The position numbers and the translations under genes were made by a program. Positions 11,410 to 24,069 of a DNA stretch of 64,000 nt are shown here, one piece after another (the first letter of the stretch is position 1; each line of letters opens with the position of its first letter). This DNA is from Primulina eburnea (Eukaryota; Streptophyta; Magnoliopsida; Lamiales; Gesneriaceae), in assembly GCF_022965805.1 (NCBI RefSeq), contig NC_133108.1:23589545-23653544 (forward strand). The letters are read 5' to 3'. The notes under the pieces were generated by a model that worked only from the letters and a program-made list of their open reading frames with translations, did not search any database and was not told the DNA's origin.

Positions 11410-12662
11410 GTCCCCAAAGGAGAAGAGACAGACAATACAGCAGATAATGACTCAATGGACAATGAATGCATAAATGCAAATCGCTCAGATATGAATGCAT
11501 GCAATGCACCAGTATCTATCAATACATATGCAGGATAACCAGAAATAAAACAGTTACCTGCAACAACATCATCTGGTGAGTCCTGAGCCTGCTCTTCAGT
11601 CAAGGCGAACACTCTGGCATGCTGTCTAGAAGGTTGGCTAACTGTTTGGCTTCCTCCAGGCCTCGGCTGTGACTGGGCTAGTGCTGACTGGAAATAGTGA
11701 ACTGCAGATAGTGGTCGCCTACCAGTCTGAGCTATTGATCCTGATGATTCGGCACCCTGTGATCTCTGAGAATATCTCTGGGGACAAACCCTAGCAAAAT
11801 CTCCCTGCTGTCTACAAATACGGCAACTGCCTAACACTCCTCGGCACTGCTCTGTGGTATTTTTTCCTCCACAAGTGCTGCAATAGGCTCCTGTATAACG
11901 CTGGCTCTGTCTGGAACCACTGGAGCTAGAATAACTACTGCCAGAATTCTTATAATGTTTTCCTCTGGCTTCCAAGAAATCTTTCTTTCCACCACTGCTG
12001 CTGCCACTCTCAAACCGGGGAGGTGGTTGCTGTGGTTTTGGTGCTGGAGGCACAAACGAAGCTCCTTTCTGTCTCATCAGTTCGGCTCCCTTATCTCTAT
12101 TCAAGGAATCAGTAAAATTGTTTGGTCGCCCCGTATTCACCAATGTAAATATTTCAAGATTAAGGACATTAATGAACTGATCAGCAACAGCTTCGTCGTT
12201 CTCGACCACATGTCGAGCAAAGCGCAGTAATGTATAGAACTTGGCTACATATTCCTCAATGTTTAGCTGACCCTGTCTCAGATTGGCGAATTCGGCCCCT
12301 TTGTCCTTCTTGTATGACACAGGAAAGAATCTCTGATAAAATTCGGTTCTAAATACTTTCCAAGTAATTACTGTACCTCGAGGCTCCAAGGCCCTCTTTG
12401 TTTTAAGCCACCAGTTCTTTGCGGCGTCATGCAATTGGTGCCCGATCAATTTCACTATTCGCTCATCAGTGTAATCCAAGGACTCAAACAGCATCTCAAT
12501 ATCATCTAGCCAACTCTCACAATCCACTGCTGTCTCAGTACCCTTCAGAGTCGGTGGATGGAACGACTGAAATCTCTTCAGCAATGTTTCCATCGGTGTT
12601 GCTGTCACATCTATTGGAGGATTCGAAGTGCTACCCTGTTCTGGTACTCTTCGAGGAAGCAT
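11394..12662 (-). pseudogene. TE-1 gag and protease N-terminal part
   Basis: 422 codons starting MLPRRVPEQG. Residues about 30-190 are a retrotransposon gag domain (LDDIEMLFESLDYTDERIV, AKNWWLK, LRQGQLNIEEYVAKF). A Ser/Gly-rich linker follows, then a zinc knuckle CRICRQQGDFARVC with Asp in place of His. The protease opens with LIDTGALHAFIS, so the catalytic Asp-Thr-Gly is intact. Frame shifts shortly after. Gag itself is open, so protein from this copy is conceivable but the polyprotein is not. Confidence 0.85.
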
Positions 12663-12906
12663 ATCTGATTACCAAAAGGGTTAGCAACCAAATACAATAA
12701 ATCTGTTTCAGTCTTCCTCCGATCATCTTACTGATGATCAAGAATCGGTTCTGATTCATTATCAATAACACATGTTTCCAAATCAAATCAGATAAACAGA
12801 TAAACATGTATTATAAAGAATTAGAGCATGCTAGCAATCAAAATCAAGGAAAGAAAACTCATTCTACCCCGCTCACTAGCTCATATCTCAGTCTAAATGA
12901 TCTATC

Positions 12907-12918
12907 GCTCTGATACCA
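12907..12918 (-). other. Primer binding site of TE-1
   Basis: Minus strand reads TGGTATCAGAGC, complementary to the 3' end of initiator tRNA-Met, five bases inside the 5' LTR. This fixes the orientation and the LTR boundary. Confidence 0.9.
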
Positions 12919-14374
12919 CCTGTTGTGGGGACCCGGACGATAATTCATTTCTTAATCGTCGGTGGGAATAATTAAATCAATTATAATAAACATGGTCTAA
13001 TTTTTTTTTTTATTATACAAGTGTCAAATGTGGAATGTAATGGAATTCCTTCAAATATATACATCGAAAATAAATTACAAGTCTTGTACCATATACAGTC
13101 ATTTAAAACCAAGGTTTAACGACTACATGTCAGGTGTTCAAACCCTATCTACAATCCAAGTCCGTAGTCTCCACTCTAATCACGATCTCTCTTCATCTCC
13201 TCGACCTTGATCCTGCCCACCTGTTGCCATGCACACATACAAACACGACAACAGCCGGATAACCTCGGTGAGAAATAAATCCCAGTAAAAATCAACGATA
13301 CATGCAATCATATAATCAATATAAAGCATGAAACAGATATCTGTAATATGTATCAAAATCTGAAAACATAATTCAATATAAATCTGTTAATCAATTCATG
13401 ACTCTATATCTCAGACTAGACTCATTCCTAGTCTAGGGATCCCGGTTTTCAAGACGTTGGCATCCTATATCGAATCTCAGTAATAGAAGTAAATCCAACT
13501 CTAATCAAACATCGATATAAACCAAACATCCAGTGTCTTGACCTATCCATCAAACACTTTGGCACCGCCGCCAATCACTAATCTGTGACAATGTGCAATG
13601 GGCCAGTGACGATTCCATCACCATCTGGCCCTTCTGTCACAAGACCAATCGTCTAATACATCCTTTTTATAAATCAATAGAACAATCATATCAATCCAAA
13701 TCAATGCACATAATAACAATAAGTATGTGGTTTAGGGAAACTCGAGTATATCACACTCGAGTTATTCTCCCGGTTCGACATTGACTTATACCTTTCTTTA
13801 GTTCCAGTTCTAACAACGTTCAAGTCTGGAATTCGAAGTCTGTCAATACTCAATCTGGCAATGACAATACCAAGAATTATAATATCAATATACTGCTCAA
13901 ATCAATACCGAATCTGATCAATCTGAATCTAACTCAAAATCAGCGGCATAACGGAAAAATTTCAATAAACCCAGTAATACCATATCAATCAGATATCTAT
14001 TCCCAAAACTCATAATCAATAACGATACAAATCTGATATCACTTCTCATTTAAATCAACTCAGAAAATCATAACAATTTCATACGATAACCGTTCTTCAA
14101 TCCGGTTTGTATTATACGATGTCTAACATATCAAGAACCTCATATATGAATCATATCCGATCCTGGCTATATCATAATTTCAAGACATAAAAAAACTTAG
14201 TAAAACTTACATCCAGTCGTATCCTACGTCGATAGGAATACAGTACTGAAGTCGGATTGAAATCCTGACGGGCTGATCTTTCACAAACTTCAATCTACGA
14301 TTCAATGAATTGAAATTCTTTCAAAAGCTCCCCTCAGTTTTCCTTTTCTCAATCCAAAGAAGGAATGAAGCTTT

Positions 14375-14382
14375 TATATATA
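14375..14382 (-). promoter_or_regulatory. TATA box of TE-1 5' LTR
   Basis: TATATATA followed (minus strand) by AAAGCTTC, about 45 bp downstream of the nearest palindrome motif. The same position in the partner LTR is the 132-bp TA repeat. Confidence 0.55.
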
Positions 14383-14426
14383 CATTGCATGTCCAAGAAA
14401 GGTGGCATCCTTTTTTAGGCAACACG

Positions 14427-14675
14427 TCTCGCGCATATGCGCGTACATCATTCGCGCATATGCGCGAGACCTACTGGTCTCAGCATCAATTCACTCGGCA
14501 GCTCGTGCATATGCACGCCCCATCACCGCGCATATGCGCGAGGTTCTCTGGACTCGCATTTTTTCCTTGCACACATTCGCGCATATGCGCGCACTCACTT
14601 CGCGCATATGCACGAGGCCCTCTGCCCATCTCGCGCATATACGCTCCTCCTGGTCGCGCATATGCGCGAGGTGTA
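14427..14675 (-). promoter_or_regulatory. CpG palindrome array in TE-1 5' LTR
   Basis: Eight copies of GCGCATATGCGC or near variants. The two nearest the TATA box are a 23-bp tandem duplication that the partner LTR lacks. On the minus strand the whole array is upstream of the TATA box. Confidence 0.62.
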
Positions 14676-14798
14676 CTTTCCTCGCACATACAACCTTTCA
14701 TGCTGAATCAAATCGTGTCCCGATTAATCATCTCATATTCATATCAATTCACAATAAATCTTTTCGCAGATTAACAGATAAAAATTCCGGGCATTACA

Positions 14799-15302
14799 CA
14801 AACTCTTCTCAATAATATGTAATAAGGTAAATAGCTTGAGAAGAGATAAAGAAATAGCAGCACAAGACGATCTCAGAAGATCAGATATCTGCTATAAAGA
14901 TTGTGATGCTTTTCTATATGTTGAGCTTGAAGATAAAGAGTAATTCCTGGTTACTCAAAACAACGTTGGAATAATAGACAGAGAATGTGTTGCATGTTTA
15001 TAATAATCGTTGTTGTCTATATAAAATTGATCCTTTAATATATAGAAACCTTGAATCCAACATCTATAAACAAAACGGCTTCTTTGACTCTAAGTGAATC
15101 AACTTTATCACTGAAAAAAGGTCTTGCAGAAAGCTTCAGAATAATCAGTCTTTGTTTTATACTAAAACTAGTAAGGCGTTTTAAATATCTTCGTGCAACA
15201 TTAAATGGTGCAATTAATACTAGTGCTATGTAAAGTAACGGTAACATTAAGGCTTGTAATGATCAAACAAAAGACGTTAAGCAGATAGAGTTTATAACAC
15301 TA
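14799..15302. other. No gene seen; 3' tail of a relic retroelement
   Basis: AT-rich, no convincing frame. It lies between TE-1 and the minus-strand accessory frames at 15303-16670, so it probably is their 3' untranslated part. I could not identify an LTR boundary. Confidence 0.35.
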
Positions 15303-15892
15303 TAATTGATAAAAAAAATAAATTAAAAATAAAAAGTATTCGAAGTAAAAGAGCTTAATCGGTCCAATGTCTCTAAAAATAATTTCCTCATTCTGATGAT
15401 CTTGATTTCTAAAAGATGACTTTACATGAGGTCTGCTATCTCCAGTTATGCTCCCTGTTCTGCTTTCTGATTCCCCTTTTTTGGCATCACTAGCCTGAAT
15501 TCGAATGAGCAACTCATCCACCCGGCTAGTAAGGGTATGAATTCCATCATTTAGCATCTCCAAATACAGTGCTTGGTTGGAAACTCGTTCAGTAAGAGCA
15601 TGAAGAGATTGAGATTATGACTCAATCTTGGCAATACAAGTTCGAGCTTTGAATCCATAGCTGCAACTTTGTTGGTTACGGAGAGAATAGAGGAATCATG
15701 GTCGGAGACAGTTTTTGTAATCTCAGCCTGACCAAGCAAAATATTGCTTTGATTTTTGAAAACAGATGTCATGAAGATACTGGTTTCAACATGCAGCTTG
15801 GCCAAAAATTCTATTGTGCAAGTGACTTCCTTAGAGATGCAGCCGCGAAAGAATTTAGTTGCACTTACTTCACCAGCATGTTCACGAAACAA
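15303..15892 (-). pseudogene. Relic retroelement accessory ORF, C-terminal part
   Basis: Two overlapping minus-strand frames (15551-15892 and 15300-15563). They code a heptad-like stretch (SNILLGQAEITKTVSDHDSS, NDGIHTLTSRVDELLIRIQ) followed by a charged end with a DAKKGESES motif. This resembles the coiled-coil C-terminus with a KKGEG end of the extra frame of TE-6 at 54505-55185. I infer the extra 3' reading frame (often called env-like) of a SIRE-type copia element. No enzyme domain is visible. Confidence 0.45.
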
Positions 15893-15950
15893 CTGTTTTA
15901 CTATCTCTAAGAGATTGTTAAGATTTCTTTTCAGAAAGTCTATCTCAAAT

Positions 15951-16670
15951 TCAAGAGCAAATTCTTCTTCTGGAGATGGAGATTTCTCTTGAATACGCTA
16001 CTTGATTTCTGCAATTTGAGCAATGTGAGCAGCTGAACGAGAGGGAGGGACAATCAATGCAGGGGACATCTTCTGGTTGAGCAGTAGATGGAGCTGTTGC
16101 TGGTGCTGCAGAAGTTCCTTCAGGAGCAGTAGATTGTCCAAGTGCTGCATTTTTTCGGGTTTGCGAACTAGTAGTTGTTTTGGTGGTTTCCATGGGTTCA
16201 ACAGCTAGATTTGGTTCATATGGAACATTCAATAGATCTTCCAGTTCTGCTTGATGTTCTTCAGAAAATTTGTCCAAATATGGTAGTGAAGAGGATGGAG
16301 CAGCATCTAATTCATTCATGGGTTGTTCTGCTTGTTGTGCTTCTGTGTTTCCTTCTGGAAGTACCAATTCGACAAGCAAAGATGCTTCTGGTGTAGTGGG
16401 AGTTGGAACAATCGATTGAATCAATTCATCAACAGACGCCAGGTCATGGACATAAATTAATGATGAAGATTTAGTAGGCATTGTAGGAGATGTAGGAGTA
16501 CTGGAAACTTTAGCTTCAGAAGGAGATGTAGTGTTTTCCTCAAATGGCATTAGCTTGAGAATATCTAGGACATGACCTACTCTGTATTGTAGAGGTTGTG
16601 CAAAAGCATGTTCCTGAGCAAGAACTTGCTGATTCAGTAATCTCAACCGGGCAGTCAAAAGTTGGGTGAC
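15951..16670 (-). pseudogene. Relic retroelement accessory ORF, N-terminal part
   Basis: Minus-strand open stretch of about 240 codons, rich in Ser, Thr, Pro, Ala and Glu, with TAPEGTSAAPATAPSTAQPE-like low complexity. It ends in a Cys-rich frameshifted tail. On its 5' side it is cut by the copia LTR at 16671. With 15303-15892 it makes one broken accessory gene; no pol remains. Assignment to a SIRE-type element rests on composition and order only. Confidence 0.4.
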
Positions 16671-18790
16671 TGTTAGAGTAGGTGCCCGTCGAGCCAAGTG
16701 TTGGCCGAGTGTTCACAATGAAACTCTATGAATAAGCAATCTTTATTTTAATAATATTTGAAATTATTATTTTGGCAAATCTTTATCTGTATACCCATGC
16801 TAGCTGCATAGATAAAGCCCTTGAATATACAAATAGTAGAAAGAATATGAGATGCTCATATGATGAGTATCATGAAACTCATATTTGTAATACTGTATAT
16901 TCTAAACGGTTCCTAGTCGATTCAGCCGCCACTAAGAAGGATATAGGCCGCTCGAGTTAGAGACTGGTATCTGCGATGTGAGTACCATGTTTCATTGGTA
17001 GGGGACATTGTGATGTCCGAACATGCAGATAGGTGCTCCTTGTAGAGTGCACTGAACAACCCTCCATAAAAGGACTTTCCAAGTGGTTCTCACTTATCGA
17101 GTGGAAAAGTCCTGGTTTATGGTTGTACAGAATTAGTCCTTATGACCCGGGACAACATTGAGACTCTATGTGCTAGAATTACACTTTGACTTGTTTACCG
17201 ACTCTCATGGGGTCATCAGGTGGCAAGGTTGGGTGTTCTGTCGAAACACATAGGAGTCGATGTATTGTAGTCGGGGATTCACCGCTTACCTTCGGGTATG
17301 GATATCCTATGTGTAATCATGTGTATGTAGGTTGAAATCTCTGGCCAGAGTATGGTTGTAATTATGAAAGGTGTTTCATAGATTACACCATCGATGCAAC
17401 TACGACATGACACATAGTATCGATTCATTAACAACTCTCGATAAACCAATGGTTGTCGAATCGATCGGGATATATGAGTTGAAGGGACCGTACTGTACGC
17501 TAACCATAATTGAATGGTTCTTGCAGGCACTATCATGTGATACCTAGGGAATCACGTAAGCGATGCTGCTAGGCGTTTAACGTGATTGGTTGGGTACTAT
17601 CAGACTTGAGTTCTGATGTTCTTACTATCAAGGAGTTGATAAGTAAGAATGGAGCAATTGGGGTATGCTCGAATAAGGACATGTTTAGTCCGAATCACAT
17701 GGAGATGTGAACCCACGGCTAGTTGTATCAATGAACCATTGAGGGCCACACAAGTACTAGCTTTGTAAATCCCGATGAGAAGTAAAAATAGTTCAATGTG
17801 TTGAACGGCTTATAAAAGGAAAATTAGAAGTATGACTTCTATAAAGGAGAAAATAGTTCAATGTGTTGAACGACTTATAAATGAGTTTATAAGTGTAAAG
17901 TAAAATAGAAGTATGACTTCTATGAGAGAAATGTAAATTTTGATTTATGGAAGTGTTCCTAAATTAAAATTTGGTCAAGTGAATAATGTAATTGAAAATT
18001 GTGATTTTCATAAACATTATTATGGACTAAATAAATTAATTCAAGTGTTGAATTAATTAAACACTAGTAGACCTAGTAGAGTCCAAATAATTAAATTAAT
18101 TCAAGTGTTGAATTAATTAAATTATATTGAGTCTTGTAGAGCTCAATTAAAATAATTATTTAACTAGTGGGACTTGGGTAAATTCAAGTAATGTTTAATT
18201 AGTCTCAAATGTGTTTGAGATAATTAAATTTAGTCCAAAGTTTTTAATTTGATTAAAAACTATATTATATGCATGCATGGGAGGTGAAGAGTTGGGGAAT
18301 ACTTTTGATTAAAATAATGGTTGGCATGCAACTTTTTGTATCAACTTTTTGCAACCCCAAGACTAAATTCTCCTCCCTCATTCTACAACACACATGGCCG
18401 AAACTCATCAACCATTCTCTCCCAAAAATTTTCTCCCTTTTGTTCTTCAAATTGTTGAAGAATAAAATACTTCTCTTTGAAAAATCCTCATATTTTTCTA
18501 GTGCAAAATATGAGGGGATCTTCCTAGTTAGTGGTGGGCCTAATTTTGAAGGAAAGGAAGGAAAGCTTGTAGATCTTCTTCCATTCAAGAGCTAAGTTTT
18601 TTAAATCTTAGTTGGAGCCATACATCAACCTCAAGAGGTTGATAGGTATATTTTCTTACACTCTATGAATGTCATTGTGTATGTTTTTGTATTTGTTGCA
18701 CATGAAAAGATGGTGGCCGAAATTTTCACTTTAAAATTCGATTTTTGTGCTTCCGTTGCGCTTCCGGCCACCATAACCGGTCCGCTTTCA
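16671..18790 (+). repeat. TE-3 5' LTR (long copia LTR)
   Basis: About 2.1 kb from TGTTAGAGTAGGTGCCC to CCGCTTTCA, followed by the primer site. Two further copies of the family lie at 27504-31156 and 31157-38583, broken up by insertions. It contains the hairpin row 17791-18116 and a TATA-like CTATATTATATG at about 18260. Open frames at 18265-18595 on both strands lie inside the LTR and are not genes. Confidence 0.82.
17791..18116. repeat. Row of short perfect hairpins in TE-3 LTR
   Basis: At least eight inverted repeats with 3-4 base loops: 17791-17806 (GTTCAA, loop TGTG) and again near 17855; 17825-17841 and 17905-17923 (AGAAGT, loop ATG); 17873-17894 (ACTTATAAA, loop TGAG); 17993-18010 (TGAAAAT, loop TGTG); 18036-18056 and 18096-18116 (TTAATTCAA, loop GTG). 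Stems differ, yet each is self-complementary. Confidence 0.75.
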
Positions 18791-18792
18791 AG

Positions 18793-18804
18793 TGGTATCC
18801 GAGC
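18793..18804 (+). other. Primer binding site of TE-3
   Basis: TGGTATCCGAGC, one base different from the initiator-Met complement TGGTATCAGAGC, two bases after the LTR. Confidence 0.75.
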
Positions 18805-20596
18805 TATGGTTACGTTTTTGTGTAGCAAATACAATATATATTATGTTGAGATCGATTTCTAACCGCATGAGTGTGTTTTTGCAACAAATTGAAGGCCGAA
18901 ATTTTTTTGAAGAAAAACAAAAAAAAAAAAATGTTTTTCGGGCAGCCCGAAAATTTCGGGCAGCATAGGGCAGCCCGAGGGGCTGCCCGAAATGTTCAGT
19001 TTTTAAAATAAAAAAAAATTTTTTTTTTTTTTTGTTGTTGCCGGAATCCGGCGACGGAGCTCCGGCGACGGCGATGACGGCTAGGGTTTCCAAAAGTGTT
19101 TTGGACAATCTTAGTGTCATGGGCCTTGAGATGTTGGGCCATTGGATGGACAACATTATTTGTGAAATTTAAATGGGCCTAAGTATTTTTGGTGAAAAAT
19201 GGGTTTTGGGCCCTTAAGTTTAAATTTACAATTGTTGCACATATTTTCTCATAAAATAAATAATTGAAGTAGGACTTCAATTATTTATAGTAAATGGTGA
19301 TTTACAAGAAATTCGATTATAAATAAATTAATTTGAAAGTAGACAAAGGTGTTTGTATACTTTGTTAATTTAATTTATAATTGTGGCGGTTAGTGATTGG
19401 ATCAAGATATATAATATTGGATCAATTAATTATAGTGATAATTAATTGATGGTGTATGATATGTGATATTATGCATGAAGGATGATCAAAAGCCCAAGCC
19501 CAATTTGCTAGGTGTATGCTAGGATATTTGTGTTGAATGATTGTAATAATTATCAATTTATCAAGTGGGCTTGGTTTATGGCCCGTTCCCACCCCATGAG
19601 ATGTATCCCTATGTGCCATGGATATTTATTTGTAAATATTAGAATAGGGGAAGATCAAGATTGGAAGATGGTGGCCTTGGTGATTATGAAGATCGAAGAC
19701 ATGTAATATTGGATGCTAATGTAATAATTTAGTTGCATTGCATCCCGTGCATTTACCCTAGGATTGGACCTAGGCCCGTGTTTGGCTCACACGGGCCATT
19801 AGTTTTGGGGCGATTGATCATCCTTGTATTGTTTTCTATTTATGATATATGCATGATATGTTATAAATAATGAGTATGTGCGTTATTATTATTATAATAA
19901 CAAAGTTGCATGAATCCGGCAAACATACGATCAAACATGGCGAGCTTTTAAAATAAAATTAATGATGAGACCTTTCAAAATTAAAAAACCCTCATTTTGA
20001 ATAAGATTCAAAATAAATATCAAGCCCGAAAAGGGGAATTATAAATTTGTTTATAATTTCCTTGTCTTCCATCGACAATGGGTGCATGATGAACGCTACC
20101 CGTACTCGGGGCTCGGCTCATATTATTGGGGGAGCCTCGAGTGCCGGAAAGCTGTGACATCCATTGACATGGTGATGTGAACTACGTGGAACTCCCATGA
20201 TTTCGGCTCATATTATTGAGGGAACTCATGGCGACCGTCCATTAAGGTTCAACATCGATGGGTAAAGCTTGACACGTGAAGATGAACGACGTCATATTAT
20301 TGGGTCCTAATCAAACGTGAGACAAAAGTTTACGTTAAGGGTTGCATTGTGATGCAATTGGGAAACTACCTTTTAAGAATTGTGATTGGCTGTATAATCG
20401 GGATCATAATTCGCTAATTGGACCTTACGTACCTACTGAGGAAAGGAGTTTCCCGTTTTCACTAGAGGGTAGTGAAAGATGTCAAAACAGTGGGAGTAAA
20501 TATTTATGAAGTAAAAGTCCATACTTTATATCTTACCAAATATTTTAAATAGTCATCAACATTTATCTGTTTTACTTTTCAGTACAAATTTTGACA
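18805..20596 (+). other. Long untranslated leader of TE-3
   Basis: 1.8 kb without a credible gene. It holds a GC-rich hairpin at about 18961-18990 (GGGCAGCCCGAGGGGCTGCC), poly-A and poly-T runs, and near 20315-20590 a segment repeated at 23774-24069 in TE-4. That shared segment identifies the leader-to-gag boundary of the family. Confidence 0.6.
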
Positions 20597-21457
20597 ATGT
20601 CTTCGATTCGCAATCCTATATCTGCAATACTCGACAAACACATGTTAACCGGACCTAATTACCTCACTTGGCTAAGAAACCTAAAAATAGTCTTGAATTC
20701 GGAAAGGGTAGCATATACACTGACTGAGTCGCCCCCTGTTGAGGCTCCGACTCACTGCAATCCTGAGGAATTGCAGGCTTACAAGGAGTGGTGTGACCAT
20801 GACTTGATAGCAAGGTGTTATATGCTGACTTCTATGAATGATGAGCTGCAGAGGCGTTTTGAGGGTGCAAAGAGTGCTGCTGACATTCATTTGCACCTCA
20901 AGGAGCTCTTTGGAGAGCAAACGCGTCCTCTCAGGCATGCTACCATCAAGGAGCTGATCACTTTGCGCATGCGAGATGGGGCCTCGGTCCATGAGCATGG
21001 CCTAAAGGTGATCGGGCTCGTGGACAAGCTTGTTGGCATGGATTTGATCTTGCCTTCGGAGTTGACCACTGACGTGTTGCTGTTATCGCTGCCTAGCTCA
21101 TTTGATCCTTTTGTGGTGAACTTCAACATGAACAAGATGGAACCGACCCTTGAGGAGTTGGTGAACATGCTTGTTACCTTTGAGTCCACTATCAAGAAAG
21201 AGAAGTCGGTTCTTTATGTGGGTTCTTCATCTGGTACGAAGATTGATCCACATGGGAATGGAAAGAAGAGTTCTTTCCAACGTCCCAAGAAGAACGTGCC
21301 CTTGTTGAGGCAATCTCCGAATCCCGTTGAGGCTGCCAGACCAGTAAAGGCTGACAAGACTGATGATGTATGTCATCACTGCAAGAAGCCTGGACATTGG
21401 AGGCGTAATTGCAAAGAATATCTTGCCCAGAAAGGTTCTGGAAATGGTATGTTCTAA
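20597..21457 (+). CDS. TE-3 copia gag protein
   Basis: 287 codons from ATG 20597 (the codon two upstream is TTG, so 20597 is the first ATG). The N-terminal half is a plant copia gag (LTGPNYLTWLRNLKIVLNSE; MNDELQRRFEGAKSA; LKELFGEQ). The C-terminus has a basic linker and one perfect CCHC knuckle, CHHCKKPGHWRRNC. The frame is fully open although pol downstream is ruined, so this is either a separately translated gag or the last part to decay. Confidence 0.85.
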   Translation: MSSIRNPISAILDKHMLTGPNYLTWLRNLKIVLNSERVAYTLTESPPVEAPTHCNPEELQAYKEWCDHDLIARCYMLTSMNDELQRRFEGAKSAADIHLHLKELFGEQTRPLRHATIKELITLRMRDGASVHEHGLKVIGLVDKLVGMDLILPSELTTDVLLLSLPSSFDPFVVNFNMNKMEPTLEELVNMLVTFESTIKKEKSVLYVGSSSGTKIDPHGNGKKSSFQRPKKNVPLLRQSPNPVEAARPVKADKTDDVCHHCKKPGHWRRNCKEYLAQKGSGNGMF

Positions 21458-23768
21458 ATTGAAGTAAACATTTCAATTAACTCTACTTCTTGGGTATTGG
21501 ATACCAAATGTTGATCACATCTCTGTAATGTGTTACAGGTGATGGGAAGAAGTAGGAAGCTTAGGGAAGGTGTGACCTTCTTGAGGATGGGCAATGGAGC
21601 AAGAGTTGCTGCCAAGACCTTAAGAGATGTTTACTTATTGTTGAACAATAGTTTTAAGTTAATTAAGAGATGTTTTGTTTGTACCTTTTTGATGAAAAAC
21701 ATTATTTCCATTTCTATTGTGATAAAGATGGATATTCTTGTTTATTTAGCAAAGGTGTTTGCAACATTTACAAGAATGAATGTTTAATTGGTACTTGAAA
21801 ACTTGAAAACGATCTCTATAACTTAAAATTAAAAGATATTCTACTAAATGTCCATTCAAAGGCACACACCATATGAGATATGGATGGGTAAGCCTCCCAA
21901 ATATTCTTATCTTAGAATATGGGGAGCCCTGCTTATGTGAAGCAGGTAGTGGGAGATAAATTGGATAGTTGATCCATTTCATGTTACTATGTGGGATATC
22001 CAAGGAATTAAGTTGGATATTATTTCTATCATCCCCAAGAAACAAAGGTGTTTGTTTCTTGGAATGAAACCTTTTTGAAAAGGGTTTTCTATTGGATAGA
22101 AAAAGGGAGATGATAGAACTCGAAGAAGTTCGAGAGACACCCACAATTATAGAACCCACACCCGAAGAGCCAAGAGAAGAGATACAAGCTCCTAGCAGAT
22201 ACGAGAAAGTCTCGAGACCACCTATGAGGTATGGTCTGCTTCTTGAAGAGGGCCATGATGAGCCTAACCATGGATGTGATCCAAGGACCTTCAAGGAAGC
22301 ATTATCTGATGCCGATTCATCCAAGTGGCTTGAAGCAATGGAATCTGAGTTGAATTCCATACATTCGAACCAAGTGTAGGATCTTGTGGATCCACATGAG
22401 GGAACTGTTCCCACAGGGACTTGGGGCGGATGGGAAGGTATTGACCTTCAAGGCGCGATTGGTGGCAAAAGGATGTACTCAAAGACAAGGAGTTGACTTT
22501 GAGGAAACTTTTCCCAATCGCAATGTTCAAGTCCATAAGGATTTTGCTAGCCATAGCTGCATGGTATGACTGTGAGATATGGCAGATGGATGTTAAGACA
22601 GTCTTTCTTAATGGGGATTTTAAGAAAGTTATTTACATGTCTCAAACCTGGAGGGTTTACATCTATCGGAAGTAAGCATATGGTATGCAAACTTCAAAGA
22701 TCTATTTATGATCTAAAACAGGCATCTAGGAGTTGGAACCTCAGATTCGACAGTACAATCAAATAGTTTGATTTACTAAGAATCCTGAGGAACCCTATGT
22801 GTATAAGAGGGTCAGTGGGAGTGTTGTGACATTCCTGGTGTTGAATGTTGATGACATTCTACTCATTGGGAATGATGTAGGAATGTTGCAATCAACTAAG
22901 ATATGGTTAGCGAGTAGGTTCTCGATGCACGACTTGGGTGAAGCATCTTTTGTATTGGGAATACAGATCTATTGAGATAGATCGAGAAGATTGCTTGGTC
23001 TCACCCAGTCCACATACATGAAACCATCGTGAAGCGGTTCTCGATGGATGAGTCCATGAAAGGACATCTACCAATGTGTCATGGCGTGTCCCTATCCAAG
23101 TCTGTCTCCCAAGACTGATGCAGAGATAGTGGCGATGACACGCATTCCGTATGCTTCGGCAATTGGTAGCATCATGTATGGGATGATATCTACACGTCTT
23201 GACGTGGCTTTCGCACTAAGTGTAGTGAGTAGATATCAATCGAACCCTGGTCTTCCACACTGGAAAGATGTGAAAGACATTCTCAAGTAGTTGAGAAGGA
23301 CCAACAAATTGTTCTTGGTCTATGGGGTGGAGAGCTAAAATTGGAAGGCTATACCGACTCTAGCTTCCAAAGCGATATCGAAGACTCGAAGTCAACCTCT
23401 AGGTTTGTATTCATGCTCAACGGTGCTGCTGTCTCTTGGAAGAGTTCCAAGCAAGACAATATTACGGATTCCAGCACAGAGGCCGAATACATTGCTGCAT
23501 CAGATGCAGCAAGGGAGGCTGTTTGGATAAGGAATTTCGTCTAAGAGTTGGACGTCATTCCTAATGGAGTTGCTCCTGTCCCGGTGTTGTGTGACAACAC
23601 GGGAGCTATAGCTCAAGCAAAGGAGCCTAGGTCTCATCAGAAATCCAAACTCGTATTGAGAAAGTACCACATCCTCGGAGAGATTGTGGAATGAAGAGTA
23701 GTGTCTATTGACAAAGTCGGCTCCGCAGATACTGGACCATTATTCGACAAGCATCGCGAATCAATGGG
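21458..23768 (+). pseudogene. TE-3 pol remnant
   Basis: Order: degenerate protease (LDTKC for the usual LDSGC, near 21500), most of the integrase deleted, the end of the integrase and linker (21840-22380), RT in several frames (ARLVAKGCTQRQGVDFEETF at about 22460-22515; SIYDLKQASRSWN near 22700), catalytic box NVDD where copia has YVDD (about 22845), and RNase H (PYASAIGSIMYGMISTR at 23140; [18 protein letters not shown] at 23475). Many stops; dead. Confidence 0.82.
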
Positions 23769-24069
23769 TTTTAAACGTGAGGCAAAACACGCGGAGGTTG
23801 CATAGGGATGCAACTGGACTCTACCTTTTAGAAATTATATTTGCTGATATTATTCGGGATTATAATTGGCTAATTGGACTCCACGTGCTTACTAAGGAAA
23901 TACGATTTCCCTTTTTCATCAGAGGGTGGTGGAAATGTCAAAATAGTAGGAGGATAATTTATAAAATGAAATCCATATTTTATATCTTAAAATTATGTTA
24001 AAATAATCAACAACCATTATTCTGTTTCCGTATCAGTATATTTTCGATTTCGTCACGTAATAAGTTTTT

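Larger units (their letters stand above)
12924..14798 (-). repeat. TE-1 5' LTR, complete
   Basis: 1875 bp bounded by TGTGGGGACCC on the plus strand and GGGCATTACA at 14798. Contains the TATA box 14375-14382 and the motif array 14427-14675. Flanked on the right by CAAAC; the matching duplication would lie left of the window. Confidence 0.92.
16671..23770 (+). mobile_element. TE-3, Ty1/copia element lacking its 3' LTR
   Basis: 5' LTR 16671-18790, primer site 18793-18804, long leader, intact gag 20597-21457, decayed pol to about 23765. The 3' LTR is absent: at about 23770 the sequence changes directly to the leader of TE-4, whose 5' LTR is also absent. The left flank is GTGAC; I find no matching duplication on the right. 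Confidence 0.82.

Noticed and set aside
18265..18595. Overlapping 107- and 108-codon frames on opposite strands
   Set aside because: Inside the TE-3 LTR; no domain; an LTR downstream of its TATA-like site is not expected to code.
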